From Streptomyces cylindrosporus (lineage in GTDB: Bacteria > Actinomycetota > Actinomycetes > Streptomycetales > Streptomycetaceae), in NCBI RefSeq assembly GCF_022698165.1, contig NZ_JALDAY010000001.1:558001-622000 (forward strand): 64,000 nucleotides of DNA, given 5' to 3'. The translations under genes were made by a program, and so were the position numbers. Each line of letters opens with the position of its first letter. Positions within the stretch are counted from its first letter, which is position 1. Positions 43,965-52,582 of the stretch are shown piece by piece. Below the pieces are notes generated by a model. That model made no database searches and had not been told where the DNA came from. It saw only the letters and a list, made by a program, of their open reading frames with translations.

Positions 43965-44543
43965 ATGGGCGTCACGCTCGCCAAGGGGGGCAACGTCTCC
44001 CTGTCCAAGGCCGCACCCAACCTCACTCAGGTGATGGTCGGGCTCGGCTGGGACGCTCGCTCCACCACCGGAGCCCCGTTCGACCTCGACGCCAGCGCCC
44101 TGCTGTGCGGCGCGGGCAACCGGGTCCTGGGCGACGAGTACTTCGTCTTCTACAACCAGCTCAAGAGCCCGGAGGGCTCGGTGGAGCACACCGGCGACAA
44201 CCTCACCGGTGAGGGCGAGGGCGACGACGAGTCGATCCTGGTCGACCTCGCCAAGGTGCCGGACCAGTGCGAGAAGATCGTCTTCCCGGTCTCGATCCAC
44301 ATGGCCGACGAGCGCAACCAGACCTTCGGCCAGGTGAGCAACGCCTTCATCCGCGTCGTCAACCAGGCCGACGGCCAGGAACTCGCCCGCTACGACCTCA
44401 GCGAGGACGCCTCCACGGAGACCGCGATGATCTTCGGCGAGGTCTACCGCTACCAGGGCGAATGGAAGTTCCGTGCGGTTGGCCAGGGGTACGCGTCCGG
44501 GCTGCGGGGCATCGCTCTAGACTTCGGAGTCAACGTTTCGTAA
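43965..44543 (+). CDS. TerD-family calcium-binding stress protein (copy 2)
   Basis: A 192-residue paralogue of copy 1, differing mainly at [32 protein letters not shown] and in [15 protein letters not shown]. The calcium-binding segments and the [26 protein letters not shown] end are kept. Two extra Cys (in ALLCGAGN and PDQCEKI) distinguish it. GGGGAGGA precedes the ATG. It is followed after 49 bp by the TerC-like gene, most likely on one message. Confidence 0.95.
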   Translation: MGVTLAKGGNVSLSKAAPNLTQVMVGLGWDARSTTGAPFDLDASALLCGAGNRVLGDEYFVFYNQLKSPEGSVEHTGDNLTGEGEGDDESILVDLAKVPDQCEKIVFPVSIHMADERNQTFGQVSNAFIRVVNQADGQELARYDLSEDASTETAMIFGEVYRYQGEWKFRAVGQGYASGLRGIALDFGVNVS

Positions 44544-44592
44544 AGCCGAGTGCGGCACGGGGGGACCCGTACGCCGAGGAGTGGGTTAGCCA

Positions 44593-45741
44593 GTGCTTCT
44601 GAAAACCTTCGGCTGGTCGTTCGCGATTACCGCGATCGGCCTGGCCGCGGCCGTCCTCTACGGGGGGTGGGAGGCCTTCGGCATCGTGGCGATCCTCTCC
44701 ATCCTCGAGATCTCGCTGTCGTTCGACAACGCGGTGGTCAACGCCGGAATCCTGAAGAAGATGAACGCCTTCTGGCAGAAGATCTTCCTCACCGTCGGTG
44801 TCCTCATCGCCGTCTTCGGCATGCGGCTGGTCTTCCCGGTCGTCATCGTCGCCATCAGCGCCAAGATGGGCCCCATCGAGGCCGTCGACCTCGCGCTGAA
44901 CAACAAGGACCGCTACCAGGAGCTGGTCACCGACGCCCATCCGGCGATCGCCGCGTTCGGTGGCATGTTCCTGCTGATGATCTTCCTCGACTTCATCTTC
45001 GAGGACCGGGACATCCAGTGGCTGCGCTGGATCGAGCGCCCGCTGGCCAAGCTCGGCAAGGTCGACATGCTGTCGGTCTGCATCTCGCTCATCGTGCTGC
45101 TGATCACGTCCTTCACCTTCGCCACCCACGCCCACCAGCACGGCGGCGGACATGCCGACAAGGCGCAGACGGTGCTGATCTCCGGCATCGCGGGTCTGAT
45201 CACGTACATGGTCGTGGGTGGTCTCTCCGGCTACTTCGAGGACCGTCTCGAAGCGGAGGAGGAACGGGAGCACGAGGAGGAGGAAGAGGCCGAGCGCACC
45301 GGCAAGAAGAAAGCGCCGATCGTGCTGGCCGGCCAGGCCGCGTTCTTCATGTTCCTGTACCTGGAGGTCCTGGACGCGTCCTTCTCCTTCGACGGCGTGA
45401 TCGGCGCGTTCGCCATCACCAACGACATCGTCCTGATGGCCCTCGGCCTCGGTATCGGCGCGATGTACGTGCGGTCGCTCACCGTGTACCTGGTCCGCCA
45501 GGGCACCCTCGACGACTACGTCTACCTGGAGCACGGCGCCCACTACGCGATCGGTGCGCTGGCCGTGATCCTCATGGTCACCATCCAGTACGAGATCAAC
45601 GAGGTCATCACCGGTCTCGTCGGTGTCGTCCTGATCGGCTGGTCGTTCTGGTCCTCCGTGCGCCGCAACCAGAAGCTGGCGGCGGCCGAGGGAAAAGCGA
45701 CGGGCTCCGACGAGAAGACTGAGGTCTCGTCCGGAGTGTGA
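44593..45741 (+). CDS. TerC/DUF475-family integral membrane protein
   Basis: A 382-residue polytopic membrane protein. FGIVAILSILEISLSFDNAVVNAGIL and LYLEVLDASFSFDGVIGAFAITNDIV are the twin acidic membrane motifs of TerC, which is thought to transport metal ions such as manganese. Between them lies a His-rich loop (FATHAHQHGGGHADK) and a very acidic cytoplasmic segment (EAEEEREHEEEEEAE). The length and the second half match DUF475. GTG 44593 is the start. Position after TerD copies supports a TerD-TerC membrane complex, known in other ter systems. Confidence 0.92.
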   Translation: MLLKTFGWSFAITAIGLAAAVLYGGWEAFGIVAILSILEISLSFDNAVVNAGILKKMNAFWQKIFLTVGVLIAVFGMRLVFPVVIVAISAKMGPIEAVDLALNNKDRYQELVTDAHPAIAAFGGMFLLMIFLDFIFEDRDIQWLRWIERPLAKLGKVDMLSVCISLIVLLITSFTFATHAHQHGGGHADKAQTVLISGIAGLITYMVVGGLSGYFEDRLEAEEEREHEEEEEAERTGKKKAPIVLAGQAAFFMFLYLEVLDASFSFDGVIGAFAITNDIVLMALGLGIGAMYVRSLTVYLVRQGTLDDYVYLEHGAHYAIGALAVILMVTIQYEINEVITGLVGVVLIGWSFWSSVRRNQKLAAAEGKATGSDEKTEVSSGV

Positions 45742-45774
45742 CGCACCCGCGGGTGAGGGAACGCTCTGAGCGGG

Positions 45775-45793
45775 GCGGCCGGGCTCCGGCCGC
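45775..45793 (+). terminator. Small hairpin after the TerC-like gene
   Basis: GCGGCCG-GGCTC-CGGCCGC forms a 7-bp stem with a 5-nt loop, 34 bp after the stop. It may reduce read-through into the TerA-like gene, but it is modest. Confidence 0.5.
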
Positions 45794-45840
45794 TCCGCCG
45801 GTCTTTGCAGCTGACACGCGGGTGACTTGTGGGGGCGGGA

Positions 45841-46584
45841 ATGGGTTTCTTCGACGGTCTGCTGGGATCGCGCACGGCCGACTTCGACTCCGGCAGCGCG
45901 GCCACGAACTCCATCGAGCTGACCAAACGGCACAACCAGGTCTCGCTCACCAAGCAGGGGGCGGCGACCGGGCATCTGCGGGTCAACCTCAGCTGGCGGA
46001 TGCGGACTTCCGACATAGGTGGCTCGCAGCGGGAGTCACTGCTGCGGCACCCCTTCAAGGCGCTGAAGCCGCCGGAGGTCATGGGCCACAACCAGAGCAT
46101 GGTCAACGTCGACCTCGACCTGGCCTGCCTGTACGAGCTGGCCGACGGCACGAAGGGTGTCGTACAGCCGCTGGGGAACTACTTCGGGGACGTGAACGCG
46201 CCGCCGTACGTCAAGCTCAGCGGCGACGACCGGTTCGGGTCGGCGTCCGGGGAGACGATGTACGTCAACCTGGACCACCGGGACGAGATCAAGCGGTTGC
46301 TGGTGTTCGTGTACATCTACGACCAGACACCGGCGTTCGACCGCACGCACGCGATCGTGACGCTGTACCCGAGCAACGGCCCGCGGATCGAGATCCACCT
46401 CGACGAACGGCATCCGCAGGCGCGGTCCTGCGCGGTGGTGATGATCGAGAACGTGAAGGGCGAGCTGGTCGTCCGGCGCGAGGTGAAGTTCGTGTACGGG
46501 TTCCAGGCGGAGCTGGACCGGTTGTACGGGTGGGGGCTTCAGTGGGGGCGGGGTTACAAGTCGAAGGTGGAGAAAGGCGCCTGA
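45841..46584 (+). CDS. TerA-like tellurium resistance protein
   Basis: A 247-residue protein of the TerA side of the TerD superfamily: NSIELTKRHNQVSLTKQG, then VNVDLDLACLYELADGTKGVVQPLGNYFGDVNAPPYVKLSGDDRFGSASGETMYVNLDH, where the Asp-rich parts resemble TerD calcium sites, and a C-terminal VVRREVKFVYGFQAELDRLYGWGLQWGRGYKSKVEKG. ATG 45841 has GGGGGCGGGA directly before it; GTG 45829 is an alternative. It is the fourth ter gene in a row on this strand. Confidence 0.88.
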   Translation: MGFFDGLLGSRTADFDSGSAATNSIELTKRHNQVSLTKQGAATGHLRVNLSWRMRTSDIGGSQRESLLRHPFKALKPPEVMGHNQSMVNVDLDLACLYELADGTKGVVQPLGNYFGDVNAPPYVKLSGDDRFGSASGETMYVNLDHRDEIKRLLVFVYIYDQTPAFDRTHAIVTLYPSNGPRIEIHLDERHPQARSCAVVMIENVKGELVVRREVKFVYGFQAELDRLYGWGLQWGRGYKSKVEKGA

Positions 46585-46633
46585 GAGCTCGGGGGGAGTT
46601 GTGGTGTGGCGGCTGCGGGTCCTTCGTGGCTTG

Positions 46634-46655
46634 TCGCGCAGTTCCCCGCGCCCCT
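46634..46655 (-). repeat. Copy 1 of a 22-bp dispersed repeat, touching the TerD copy 3 stop codon
   Basis: The 22-bp sequence beginning TCGCGCAGTTCCCCGCGCC is the exact reverse complement of 49550-49571. It ends on the first base of the TTA that encodes the TAA stop of the minus-strand TerD gene. I recall this unit as frequent in Streptomyces intergenic DNA. Confidence 0.8.
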
Positions 46656-47443
46656 TAGGGGCGGATGAATTGAGGTCCCTGGGGAGGGAGCCGGACGTCC
46701 GGGTTCGGGAGTGTGGTCACCGGCGGGGGGTATCCGTAGCCGGACTGGGCGCCTGCTGCCGCTGTCGTCGCCGGCTGGGGGTAGCCGTATGCCGGCTGTG
46801 TCGTCGGTGGGGTCTGCGGGTAGCCGTAGGCCGGCTGGGCGGGGAGCGCGGTCGGCTGTTCCGGGGGGAGGGGCTGGGCGGCGGGCTCGGCTGCCGTCTC
46901 CGACTCGTCCACCGAGATGCCGTAGTCCGTGGCCAGGCCCTTCAGGCCGTCCGTGTAGCCCTCGCCCAGGGCGCGGAACTTCCACGTCTCGCCGCGGCGG
47001 TACAGCTCGCCGCAGATCAGCGCCGTCTCGGCGCCCGTCTCCGGCTTGATGTCGAACGTGATCAGCGGCTCGCCCTCCGCGACCCGGGCGTCGTACAGCA
47101 GGATGCGCAGCCCCGGTACGCGGTCGAAGGTGACGTCCTCCGCCGAAGCGACCAGCAGAATCCGGCTGACATCAGACTCGACGCCGGCCAGATCTGTCTG
47201 GATCGTGTCGGTGGGACCATCGGCGAGGCGCTTCTTGCCGAGCCACCAGATCTTCCCGGAAGGATGCCGGGGCTGGTTGTAGAAGACGAAGTCCTCGTCG
47301 GAGCGCACACGACCGTCGGGGCCGAGGAGCAGCGCGGAGGCGTCGACGTCCGGGACTCCCTGCCCGGGCGTCCAGCGCAGCACGGCCCGCACCGTCGTGG
47401 CTTCGAGCGGGACGTTCGACCCCTTCAGCATCGCGTGCGTCAT
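46655..47443 (-). CDS. TerD-family protein with Pro/Gln/Tyr-rich tail (copy 3)
   Basis: A 262-residue protein. Residues 1-175 are a TerD domain ([90 protein letters not shown]). The last ~85 residues are a disordered tail with four YGYP repeats ([30 protein letters not shown]). Such tails occur in TerD proteins linked to signalling. It is divergent from the HpcH/HpaI gene across 185 bp, so a shared regulatory region is likely. Confidence 0.92.
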   Translation of the reverse strand: MTHAMLKGSNVPLEATTVRAVLRWTPGQGVPDVDASALLLGPDGRVRSDEDFVFYNQPRHPSGKIWWLGKKRLADGPTDTIQTDLAGVESDVSRILLVASAEDVTFDRVPGLRILLYDARVAEGEPLITFDIKPETGAETALICGELYRRGETWKFRALGEGYTDGLKGLATDYGISVDESETAAEPAAQPLPPEQPTALPAQPAYGYPQTPPTTQPAYGYPQPATTAAAGAQSGYGYPPPVTTLPNPDVRLPPQGPQFIRP

Positions 47444-47628
47444 GCGGTCATCCTGCCCTCTCGGTCCTGGTCACGACAACGTGGGGTACGGCAGCCGACA
47501 CGGCTGTTCACGTCCTGCGTTACCTGAAGTTCATGCCCGGTGGGAACCCCTGACATGGGTTTGTACGTACTATTACCGGCCACCTGTTACCCAATCCACA
47601 GGCTTACCTTGCGTCACGGGGGAGTTCT

Positions 47629-48795
47629 ATGCGTCATTTCGGGCACATCGCCCCGGAGGTGCGGCAGCGCCTCTTCCATCAGGAGCCGTGCGTGTTCGAC
47701 GCGGACTCCCCGGCCCGGCTGCTCTCCGCGGCCCTGGGCGCCACGCTCTACAGCCCGGCCACCCGGCCGCGGCTCGCCGACGACATCGTCAAGCAGGCGG
47801 GACTCGGCGTGGTCTCGATGGTGCTGTGCCTGGAGGACTCGATCGACGACGCGGACGTGCAGGCGGGCGAGGAGAACCTCGTCCGCCAGTTCGCCGACCT
47901 GGCCGTGCGCGGGGGCGAGTGCGTGCCGCTGCTGTTCATCCGGGTGCGCACGCCCGAGCAGATCCCCGACCTGGTACGGCGCCTCGGCGCGTCCGTGCGG
48001 CTGCTGTCCGGGTTCGTGTTCCCGAAGTTCACCGAGGAGCGCGGCGTCCCCTTCCTGGAGGCCCTCGCGGGCGCCGAGGCCGCGAGCGGGCGGCGGCTGT
48101 TCGGGATGCCGGTCCTTGAGACACCCGAGCTGATGTACCGGGAGTCGCGCGTGGAGGCACTGGAGGGCATCGCCCGCGCCGTCGAGAAGTACCGCGACCG
48201 CGTGCTCGCGCTGCGACTGGGCGTGACCGACTTCTGCTCCTCGTACGGCCTGCGCCGGGCCCCCGACATGACGGCGTACGACGTCCAGATCATCGCCTCC
48301 GTGATCGCGGACGTCGTGAACATGCTGGGGCGGGCCGACGGCTCCGGGTTCACGGTGACCGGCCCGGTCTGGGAGTACTTCCGCGTCCCGGAGCGCATGT
48401 TCAAGCCGCTTCTTCGCACCAGCCCCTTCCTGGAGGGGCAGGCGGTCGAACTGCGAGAGAAACTGATCGAGCACGCGATGGACGGCCTGCTGCGGGAGAT
48501 CTCCCTCGACCAGGCCAACGGTCTGCTGGGCAAGACCTGCATCCACCCCACCCACGTCCTGCCCGTGCACGCGCTGTCGGTCGTCAGTCACGAGGAGTTC
48601 GGCGACGCGACGGACATCCTGCGGCCCGAGCGGGGCGGCGGGGGCGTGCTGAGGTCGGCGTACACGAACAAGATGAACGAGGTGAAGCCGCACCGCGCCT
48701 GGGCCGAGCGGACCATGCTGCGGGCCGAGGTGTTCGGCGTGGCGCGCGAGGACGTCAGTTTCGTGGACCTGCTCGCCGCGGGCATACCGGGCTGA
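47629..48795 (+). CDS. HpcH/HpaI (CitE-like) lyase of the Ter-associated biosynthetic module
   Basis: A 388-residue TIM-barrel protein related to citrate lyase beta subunits: ATLYSPATRPRLADDIV, MVLCLEDSIDDADV with metal-binding acids, VFPKFTEERG, MPVLETPELMYRESR and RLGVTDFCSSYGLRR. A long C-terminal part follows the barrel. GGGGGAG sits 4 nt before the ATG. It starts a three-gene run with a phosphoribosyltransferase and a HAD phosphatase. Comparative work on Ter systems (Anantharaman and colleagues) proposed that such modules make a nucleoside-like compound. The reaction itself is not known. Confidence 0.85.
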   Translation: MRHFGHIAPEVRQRLFHQEPCVFDADSPARLLSAALGATLYSPATRPRLADDIVKQAGLGVVSMVLCLEDSIDDADVQAGEENLVRQFADLAVRGGECVPLLFIRVRTPEQIPDLVRRLGASVRLLSGFVFPKFTEERGVPFLEALAGAEAASGRRLFGMPVLETPELMYRESRVEALEGIARAVEKYRDRVLALRLGVTDFCSSYGLRRAPDMTAYDVQIIASVIADVVNMLGRADGSGFTVTGPVWEYFRVPERMFKPLLRTSPFLEGQAVELREKLIEHAMDGLLREISLDQANGLLGKTCIHPTHVLPVHALSVVSHEEFGDATDILRPERGGGGVLRSAYTNKMNEVKPHRAWAERTMLRAEVFGVAREDVSFVDLLAAGIPG

Positions 48796-48833
48796 GCCGC
48801 ACAATCTCTACTTTGGGACACATCATCAACGCA

Positions 48834-51275
48834 GTGAACAACGGGATCTGGTCCGGCAGTTGGGTCGCCGAGCGACTCGGTGTCGAGCTGGAGGGCGACC
48901 AGAAACTGCCCGACCTGCTGGGCCTGGCCCTGCGCCGCAACCCCAAGCGGGCCCACCTGCTCGTCTCCAACGTCCTCGGCAAGCACGTACCCCAGTCACC
49001 GACGGTGGTGTACGGCTACGGCTTCGCCCTCGGCCGCAGGGTCCGGGACCTCCTGGGCACCGAGGAGGCGGCCAGGGCGGTGGTCCTCGGCTACGCGGAG
49101 ACGGCGACGGGCCTCGGCCACTCGGTCGCGGACGGCGTGGGCCCGACCCCGTACCTGCACTCCACCCGCCGCCCGGTCCCGGGCGTGGCCCCCGCGGGCG
49201 GCTTCGAGGAGTCCCACTCCCACGCGACCTCACACCTGCTGCTCCCGGAGGATCCGGCATTGCTGGCCGGGAACGGGCCGCTCGTGCTGGTCGACGACGA
49301 GTTCTCCACGGGCAACACGATCCTGAACACGATCAGGGACTTGCACGCCCGCTATCCGCGGGACCGATACGTGGTGGTAGCCCTGGTGGACATGCGCTCG
49401 GCCGCGGACGCGGGCCGCCTCGACGAGTTCGCGCGGGAGATCAACGCGAGGGTGGACTTGGTGGCGGCGGCCTCGGGCACCGTACGACTGCCCGATGGAG
49501 TGCTGGAAAAGGGCCAGGACCTTGTAGCCGAGTACGAGATGTCCCACCCAGGGGCGCGGGGAACTGCGCGACCAACCCCCACCCACCCGCACCCGGCAAC
49601 GCACCGCCTCGACCTCCTGTGGCCCCGAAACCTCCCCGACGGCGGCCGTCACGGCTTCACCCCCACGCACCGAATACGCCTCGAAACCGCCCTCCCCACC
49701 ATGGCGGCCCGCCTGGAAGCCGCACTCCCCGCCACAGCCCACCGCGTACACATCCTCGGCTTCGAAGAGCTGATGTACGCCCCCCTCCGCCTGGCCCGCG
49801 AACTGGAGCAGATCACCGACGCCGAGGTCACCTACTCCACCACCACCCGCTCACCCGTCCTGGCCGTCGACGACCCCGGTTACGCGATACGCAGCCGCAT
49901 GGTCTTCCCCGCCCACGACAACCCAGCCGACGGCCCCGGAGACCGCTACGCCTACAACATCGCCGGCGCCGACTTCGACGCCGTCGTCGCCGTCGTCGAC
50001 TCGTCCGCGGACACCCCCGAACTACACGCCCCGGACGGCCTGTTGGCCCAGCTCGCCGCCCACACCCCGCACGTCCTGCTGGCGGTCATCCCGTCGTACG
50101 TCCCCGAAAGGCCCGCCATGCTGCCCGAGCCCCTCCGCGGTCCGGCTTTCTCCTCGTACGCCCCGGAAGAGGTCGGCTGGCTGCTCCAGGATCTCTCGGA
50201 CGTGACCCTGGAGGCGCCGACCGAGGAGCGGGAGGAGGCCATCCAGAGCGGCGGCGCGCACTACGCGGAGTCGCTGCCGGTGGAGTACCAACCCAGCGAG
50301 CAGTACCAGGAGTTGTTCCACGCGGCACTGGAGACGACCGCCACCCGCCTCGCGCAGGCCGTCGGCGCCGTCACGGAACTCGTGCTCGCGGAAAGATCCC
50401 CGCGGCCCGTCCTCGTCTCCCTCGCCCGCGCCGGCACCCCCGTCGGCGTCCTGATGCGCCGCTGGGCCCAGTTCCGGCACGGCCTCGACCTGCCGCACTA
50501 CGCCGTCTCGATCGTCCGCGGCCGCGGTATCGACGCCAACGCGCTGCGCTGGCTGGCCGCCCACCACGACCCGCGGGACGTCGTGTTCGTGGACGGCTGG
50601 ACCGGGAAGGGTGCCATCACCCGGGAACTCGCCGACGCGATAAGGGAGTTCGAGGCCTCCGACGGAGTCGCCGGCTTCGACCCGGAGATCGCGGTACTGG
50701 CCGACCCGGGCTCCTGCGTGCGGACGTACGGCACCCGCGAGGACTTCCTGATCCCCTCGGCCTGCCTCAACTCGACCGTGTCCGGCCTGATTTCCCGTAC
50801 CGTCCTGCGCTCCGACCTGGTCGGTCCGCACGACTTCCACGGCGCGAAGTTCTACCGCGAACTCGCCGGCGCCGATGTCTCCGTGGAGTTCCTGGACGCC
50901 GTCGCCGCCCGTTTCCCCGAGGTCGTCGAGGCGGTCGACGCGCAGGCCAAGGAGCTGCTGTCCGGCGACCGCGAGCCCACCTGGGAGGGCTGGGCGGCCG
51001 TCGAGCGGATCAGCGAGGAGTACGGCATCCACGACGTGAACCTCGTCAAGCCGGGTGTCGGCGAGACGACACGCGTGCTGCTGCGCCGGGTGCCGTGGAA
51101 GATCCTGGCGCGGGCCGGGGCGGGCGCCGACCTGGACCATGTGAAGCTGCTGGCCGAACAGAGAGGCGTACCGGTGGAGGAAGTCGCCGAACTGCCGTAC
51201 ACCTGCGTGGGGTTGATCCACCCCCGCTTCACGCGCGGCGCGACCGGTGCCGACGGCAGGGCGGTGAACGTCTGA
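48834..51275 (+). CDS. Fused PRTase_2-TRSP-PRTase_1-PELOTA protein
   Basis: An 813-residue multi-domain protein. Residues ~1-235: phosphoribosyltransferase with PRPP loop LVDDEFSTGNT (residues 152-162). ~240-255: Pro/His/Thr-rich linker made by a dispersed repeat. ~255-480: TRSP region (RVHILGFEELMYAPLRLARELE; VVVDSSAD-containing). ~490-740: second PRTase-like domain (LVSLARAGTPVGVLMRRW; FVDGWTGKGAIT at ~585). ~745-813: PELOTA-like end (EEVAELPYTCVGLIHPRF). In many bacteria the two halves are separate genes. GTG 48834 fits the family start VNNGIWSGSWVAERLG; TTG 48813 would add seven residues. Predicted to join a base and PRPP in a Ter-linked pathway. Confidence 0.82.
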   Translation: MNNGIWSGSWVAERLGVELEGDQKLPDLLGLALRRNPKRAHLLVSNVLGKHVPQSPTVVYGYGFALGRRVRDLLGTEEAARAVVLGYAETATGLGHSVADGVGPTPYLHSTRRPVPGVAPAGGFEESHSHATSHLLLPEDPALLAGNGPLVLVDDEFSTGNTILNTIRDLHARYPRDRYVVVALVDMRSAADAGRLDEFAREINARVDLVAAASGTVRLPDGVLEKGQDLVAEYEMSHPGARGTARPTPTHPHPATHRLDLLWPRNLPDGGRHGFTPTHRIRLETALPTMAARLEAALPATAHRVHILGFEELMYAPLRLARELEQITDAEVTYSTTTRSPVLAVDDPGYAIRSRMVFPAHDNPADGPGDRYAYNIAGADFDAVVAVVDSSADTPELHAPDGLLAQLAAHTPHVLLAVIPSYVPERPAMLPEPLRGPAFSSYAPEEVGWLLQDLSDVTLEAPTEEREEAIQSGGAHYAESLPVEYQPSEQYQELFHAALETTATRLAQAVGAVTELVLAERSPRPVLVSLARAGTPVGVLMRRWAQFRHGLDLPHYAVSIVRGRGIDANALRWLAAHHDPRDVVFVDGWTGKGAITRELADAIREFEASDGVAGFDPEIAVLADPGSCVRTYGTREDFLIPSACLNSTVSGLISRTVLRSDLVGPHDFHGAKFYRELAGADVSVEFLDAVAARFPEVVEAVDAQAKELLSGDREPTWEGWAAVERISEEYGIHDVNLVKPGVGETTRVLLRRVPWKILARAGAGADLDHVKLLAEQRGVPVEEVAELPYTCVGLIHPRFTRGATGADGRAVNV
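49550..49571 (+). repeat. Copy 2 of the 22-bp dispersed repeat, inside a coding sequence
   Basis: An exact inverted copy of 46634-46655 lies in frame in the linker between the first PRTase and the TRSP region, where it encodes most of HPGARGTARP. Its presence where the protein tolerates extra residues suggests insertion of a mobile repeat. Confidence 0.82.
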
Positions 51276-52078
51276 TGCCGGTGCTGGTGGCGAGCGACCT
51301 CGACCGTACGCTGATCTACTCCGCGGCGGCCCTCGCGCTGACCATGCCGGACGCGCGGGCGCCCCGGCTGCTGTGCGTGGAGGTGCACGAGAGCAGGCCG
51401 TTGTCGTACATGACCGAGACGGCGGCGCAGCTGCTGACCGATCTTGGCGACGCGGCGGTCTTCGTGCCGACCACGACCCGGACCCGCAAGCAGTATCAGC
51501 GGATCAACCTCCCGGGCCCGGCCCCCAAGTACGCGATCTGCGCGAACGGCGGGCATCTGATGGTGGACGGCGTGTCCGACCTGGACTGGCACGCGAGCGT
51601 GACGGCACGCCTGGCGCAGGAGTGCGCGCCGCTGGACGAGGTCCGCGAGCACCTGCTGACCACGGCCGACCCGGAGTGGGTGCGCAAGCACCGGGTCGCC
51701 GAGGACCTCTTCGCCTACCTGGTCGTGGAGCGCGAGCTGCTGCCGGAGGAGTGGGTCAAGGAGCTGGCGGTCTGGGCGGAGAACCGCGGCTGGACGGTGT
51801 CGCTTCAGGGCCGGAAGATCTACGCGGTCCCGAAGCCGCTGACCAAGAGCGCGGCGATGCGGGAGGTGGCCCGGCGCACGGGCGCGGACCTCACGCTGGC
51901 GGCCGGCGACTCCCTCCTGGACGCCGACCTCCTCCTGGCGGCGGACCGGGGCTGGCGCCCCGGCCACGGCGAGCTGGCGGACGCGGAGTGGACGGCCCCG
52001 GCGATCACGGCACTGCCGGAGCGGGGAGTGCTGGCGGGGGAGCGGATCGTCAGGGAGTTCCTGAAGGCGACGCGCTAG
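51275..52078 (+). CDS. HAD-family phosphatase of the Ter-associated module
   Basis: A 267-residue HAD hydrolase: motif I VASDLDRTLIYS with the nucleophile Asp and DxD, motif II TTTRTRKQYQR, motif III Lys near KPLTKSAAMREVARR, motif IV LAAGDSLLDADLLLAA. The Cof-like cap lies between. TGATG at 51273-51277 overlaps the stop of the preceding PRTase gene by 1 bp, showing tight coupling. It probably dephosphorylates the product of the phosphoribosyl step. Its TAG stop (52076-52078) is part of the CTAG that flanks the downstream MITE-like element. Confidence 0.9.
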   Translation: MPVLVASDLDRTLIYSAAALALTMPDARAPRLLCVEVHESRPLSYMTETAAQLLTDLGDAAVFVPTTTRTRKQYQRINLPGPAPKYAICANGGHLMVDGVSDLDWHASVTARLAQECAPLDEVREHLLTTADPEWVRKHRVAEDLFAYLVVERELLPEEWVKELAVWAENRGWTVSLQGRKIYAVPKPLTKSAAMREVARRTGADLTLAAGDSLLDADLLLAADRGWRPGHGELADAEWTAPAITALPERGVLAGERIVREFLKATR

Positions 52079-52367
52079 GGCCTGTCCGGCGGATCAGGTC
52101 GGCTATGAGAAACGGCGCCTCCTGGCCAAGCCGAGCGGGGTCTGGTGCTCCCCCACTGCCTTAAGGGCGTGGGAGGTACCCCCAAGCTGCAAGGCGGAGG
52201 AGACGTGGACATCAGCCGCTGCCGCGGCGGGCGACGCGGTGGGGGCACCTCCCGGCCGAAGGCTGGGGGACGTCGGCGAGTGACGACAACGCGGCTGGGG
52301 GTGCCCCCTCTGGGGGAGTGCGTGCCAGACCCCGCGACGCCGGCATGATCCGCCGGACAGGCCCTAG
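52075..52367. mobile_element. MITE-like element, 285 bp, with 18-bp inverted ends and CTAG duplication
   Basis: The element runs from 52079 to 52363. Its ends are GGCCTGTCCGGCGGATCA (52079-52096) and the exact complement (52346-52363). CTAG flanks both sides (52075-52078 and 52364-52367), a 4-bp target duplication that fits IS5-type transposases. It has no transposase frame. Inside are two GC-rich imperfect palindromes built on GTGGGGG/CCCCCAC and GGCTGGGGG arms. Each flanking CTAG supplies the TAG stop of one of the two convergent neighbours, so the insertion kept both proteins intact. Confidence 0.88.
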
Positions 52368-52582
52368 CCGCAGCACCCTCCACCGCAGCACCCGCCGCCG
52401 GCCTTCGGCGCCGCGGCGGGTGCGCTGGCCGTGGCCGTACCTCCCACCGCCACGGTGGACAGCAGCTTCACCGTGTCTCCGTGCCCGGCGGGGCAGTTCG
52501 CGGGGGCGGAGGACTCGGCCATCGGGCGGCTCAGTTCGAACGTGTCGCCGCAGGTCCGGCAGCGGTATTCATAGCGAGGCAT
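52364..52582 (-). CDS. FmdB-type zinc-ribbon protein
   Basis: A 72-residue protein. MPRYEYRCRTCGDTFELSRPM is the classic FmdB zinc-ribbon start; the second half of the metal site is probably NCPAGHG (Cys-x4, less regular than the usual CPxC). The end is Ala/Gly-rich with Cys pairs (GGGCCGGGCCG), a possible second metal site. It is convergent with the HAD gene; its TAG stop is formed by the right CTAG of the MITE-like element. Members are proposed regulators or metal-binding proteins, without a proven role. Confidence 0.85.
   Translation of the reverse strand: MPRYEYRCRTCGDTFELSRPMAESSAPANCPAGHGDTVKLLSTVAVGGTATASAPAAAPKAGGGCCGGGCCG

Noticed and set aside
52145..52348. Small open frame inside the MITE-like element as a gene
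   Set aside because: It has no ribosome site or recognisable protein and runs through the palindromic parts of the element.
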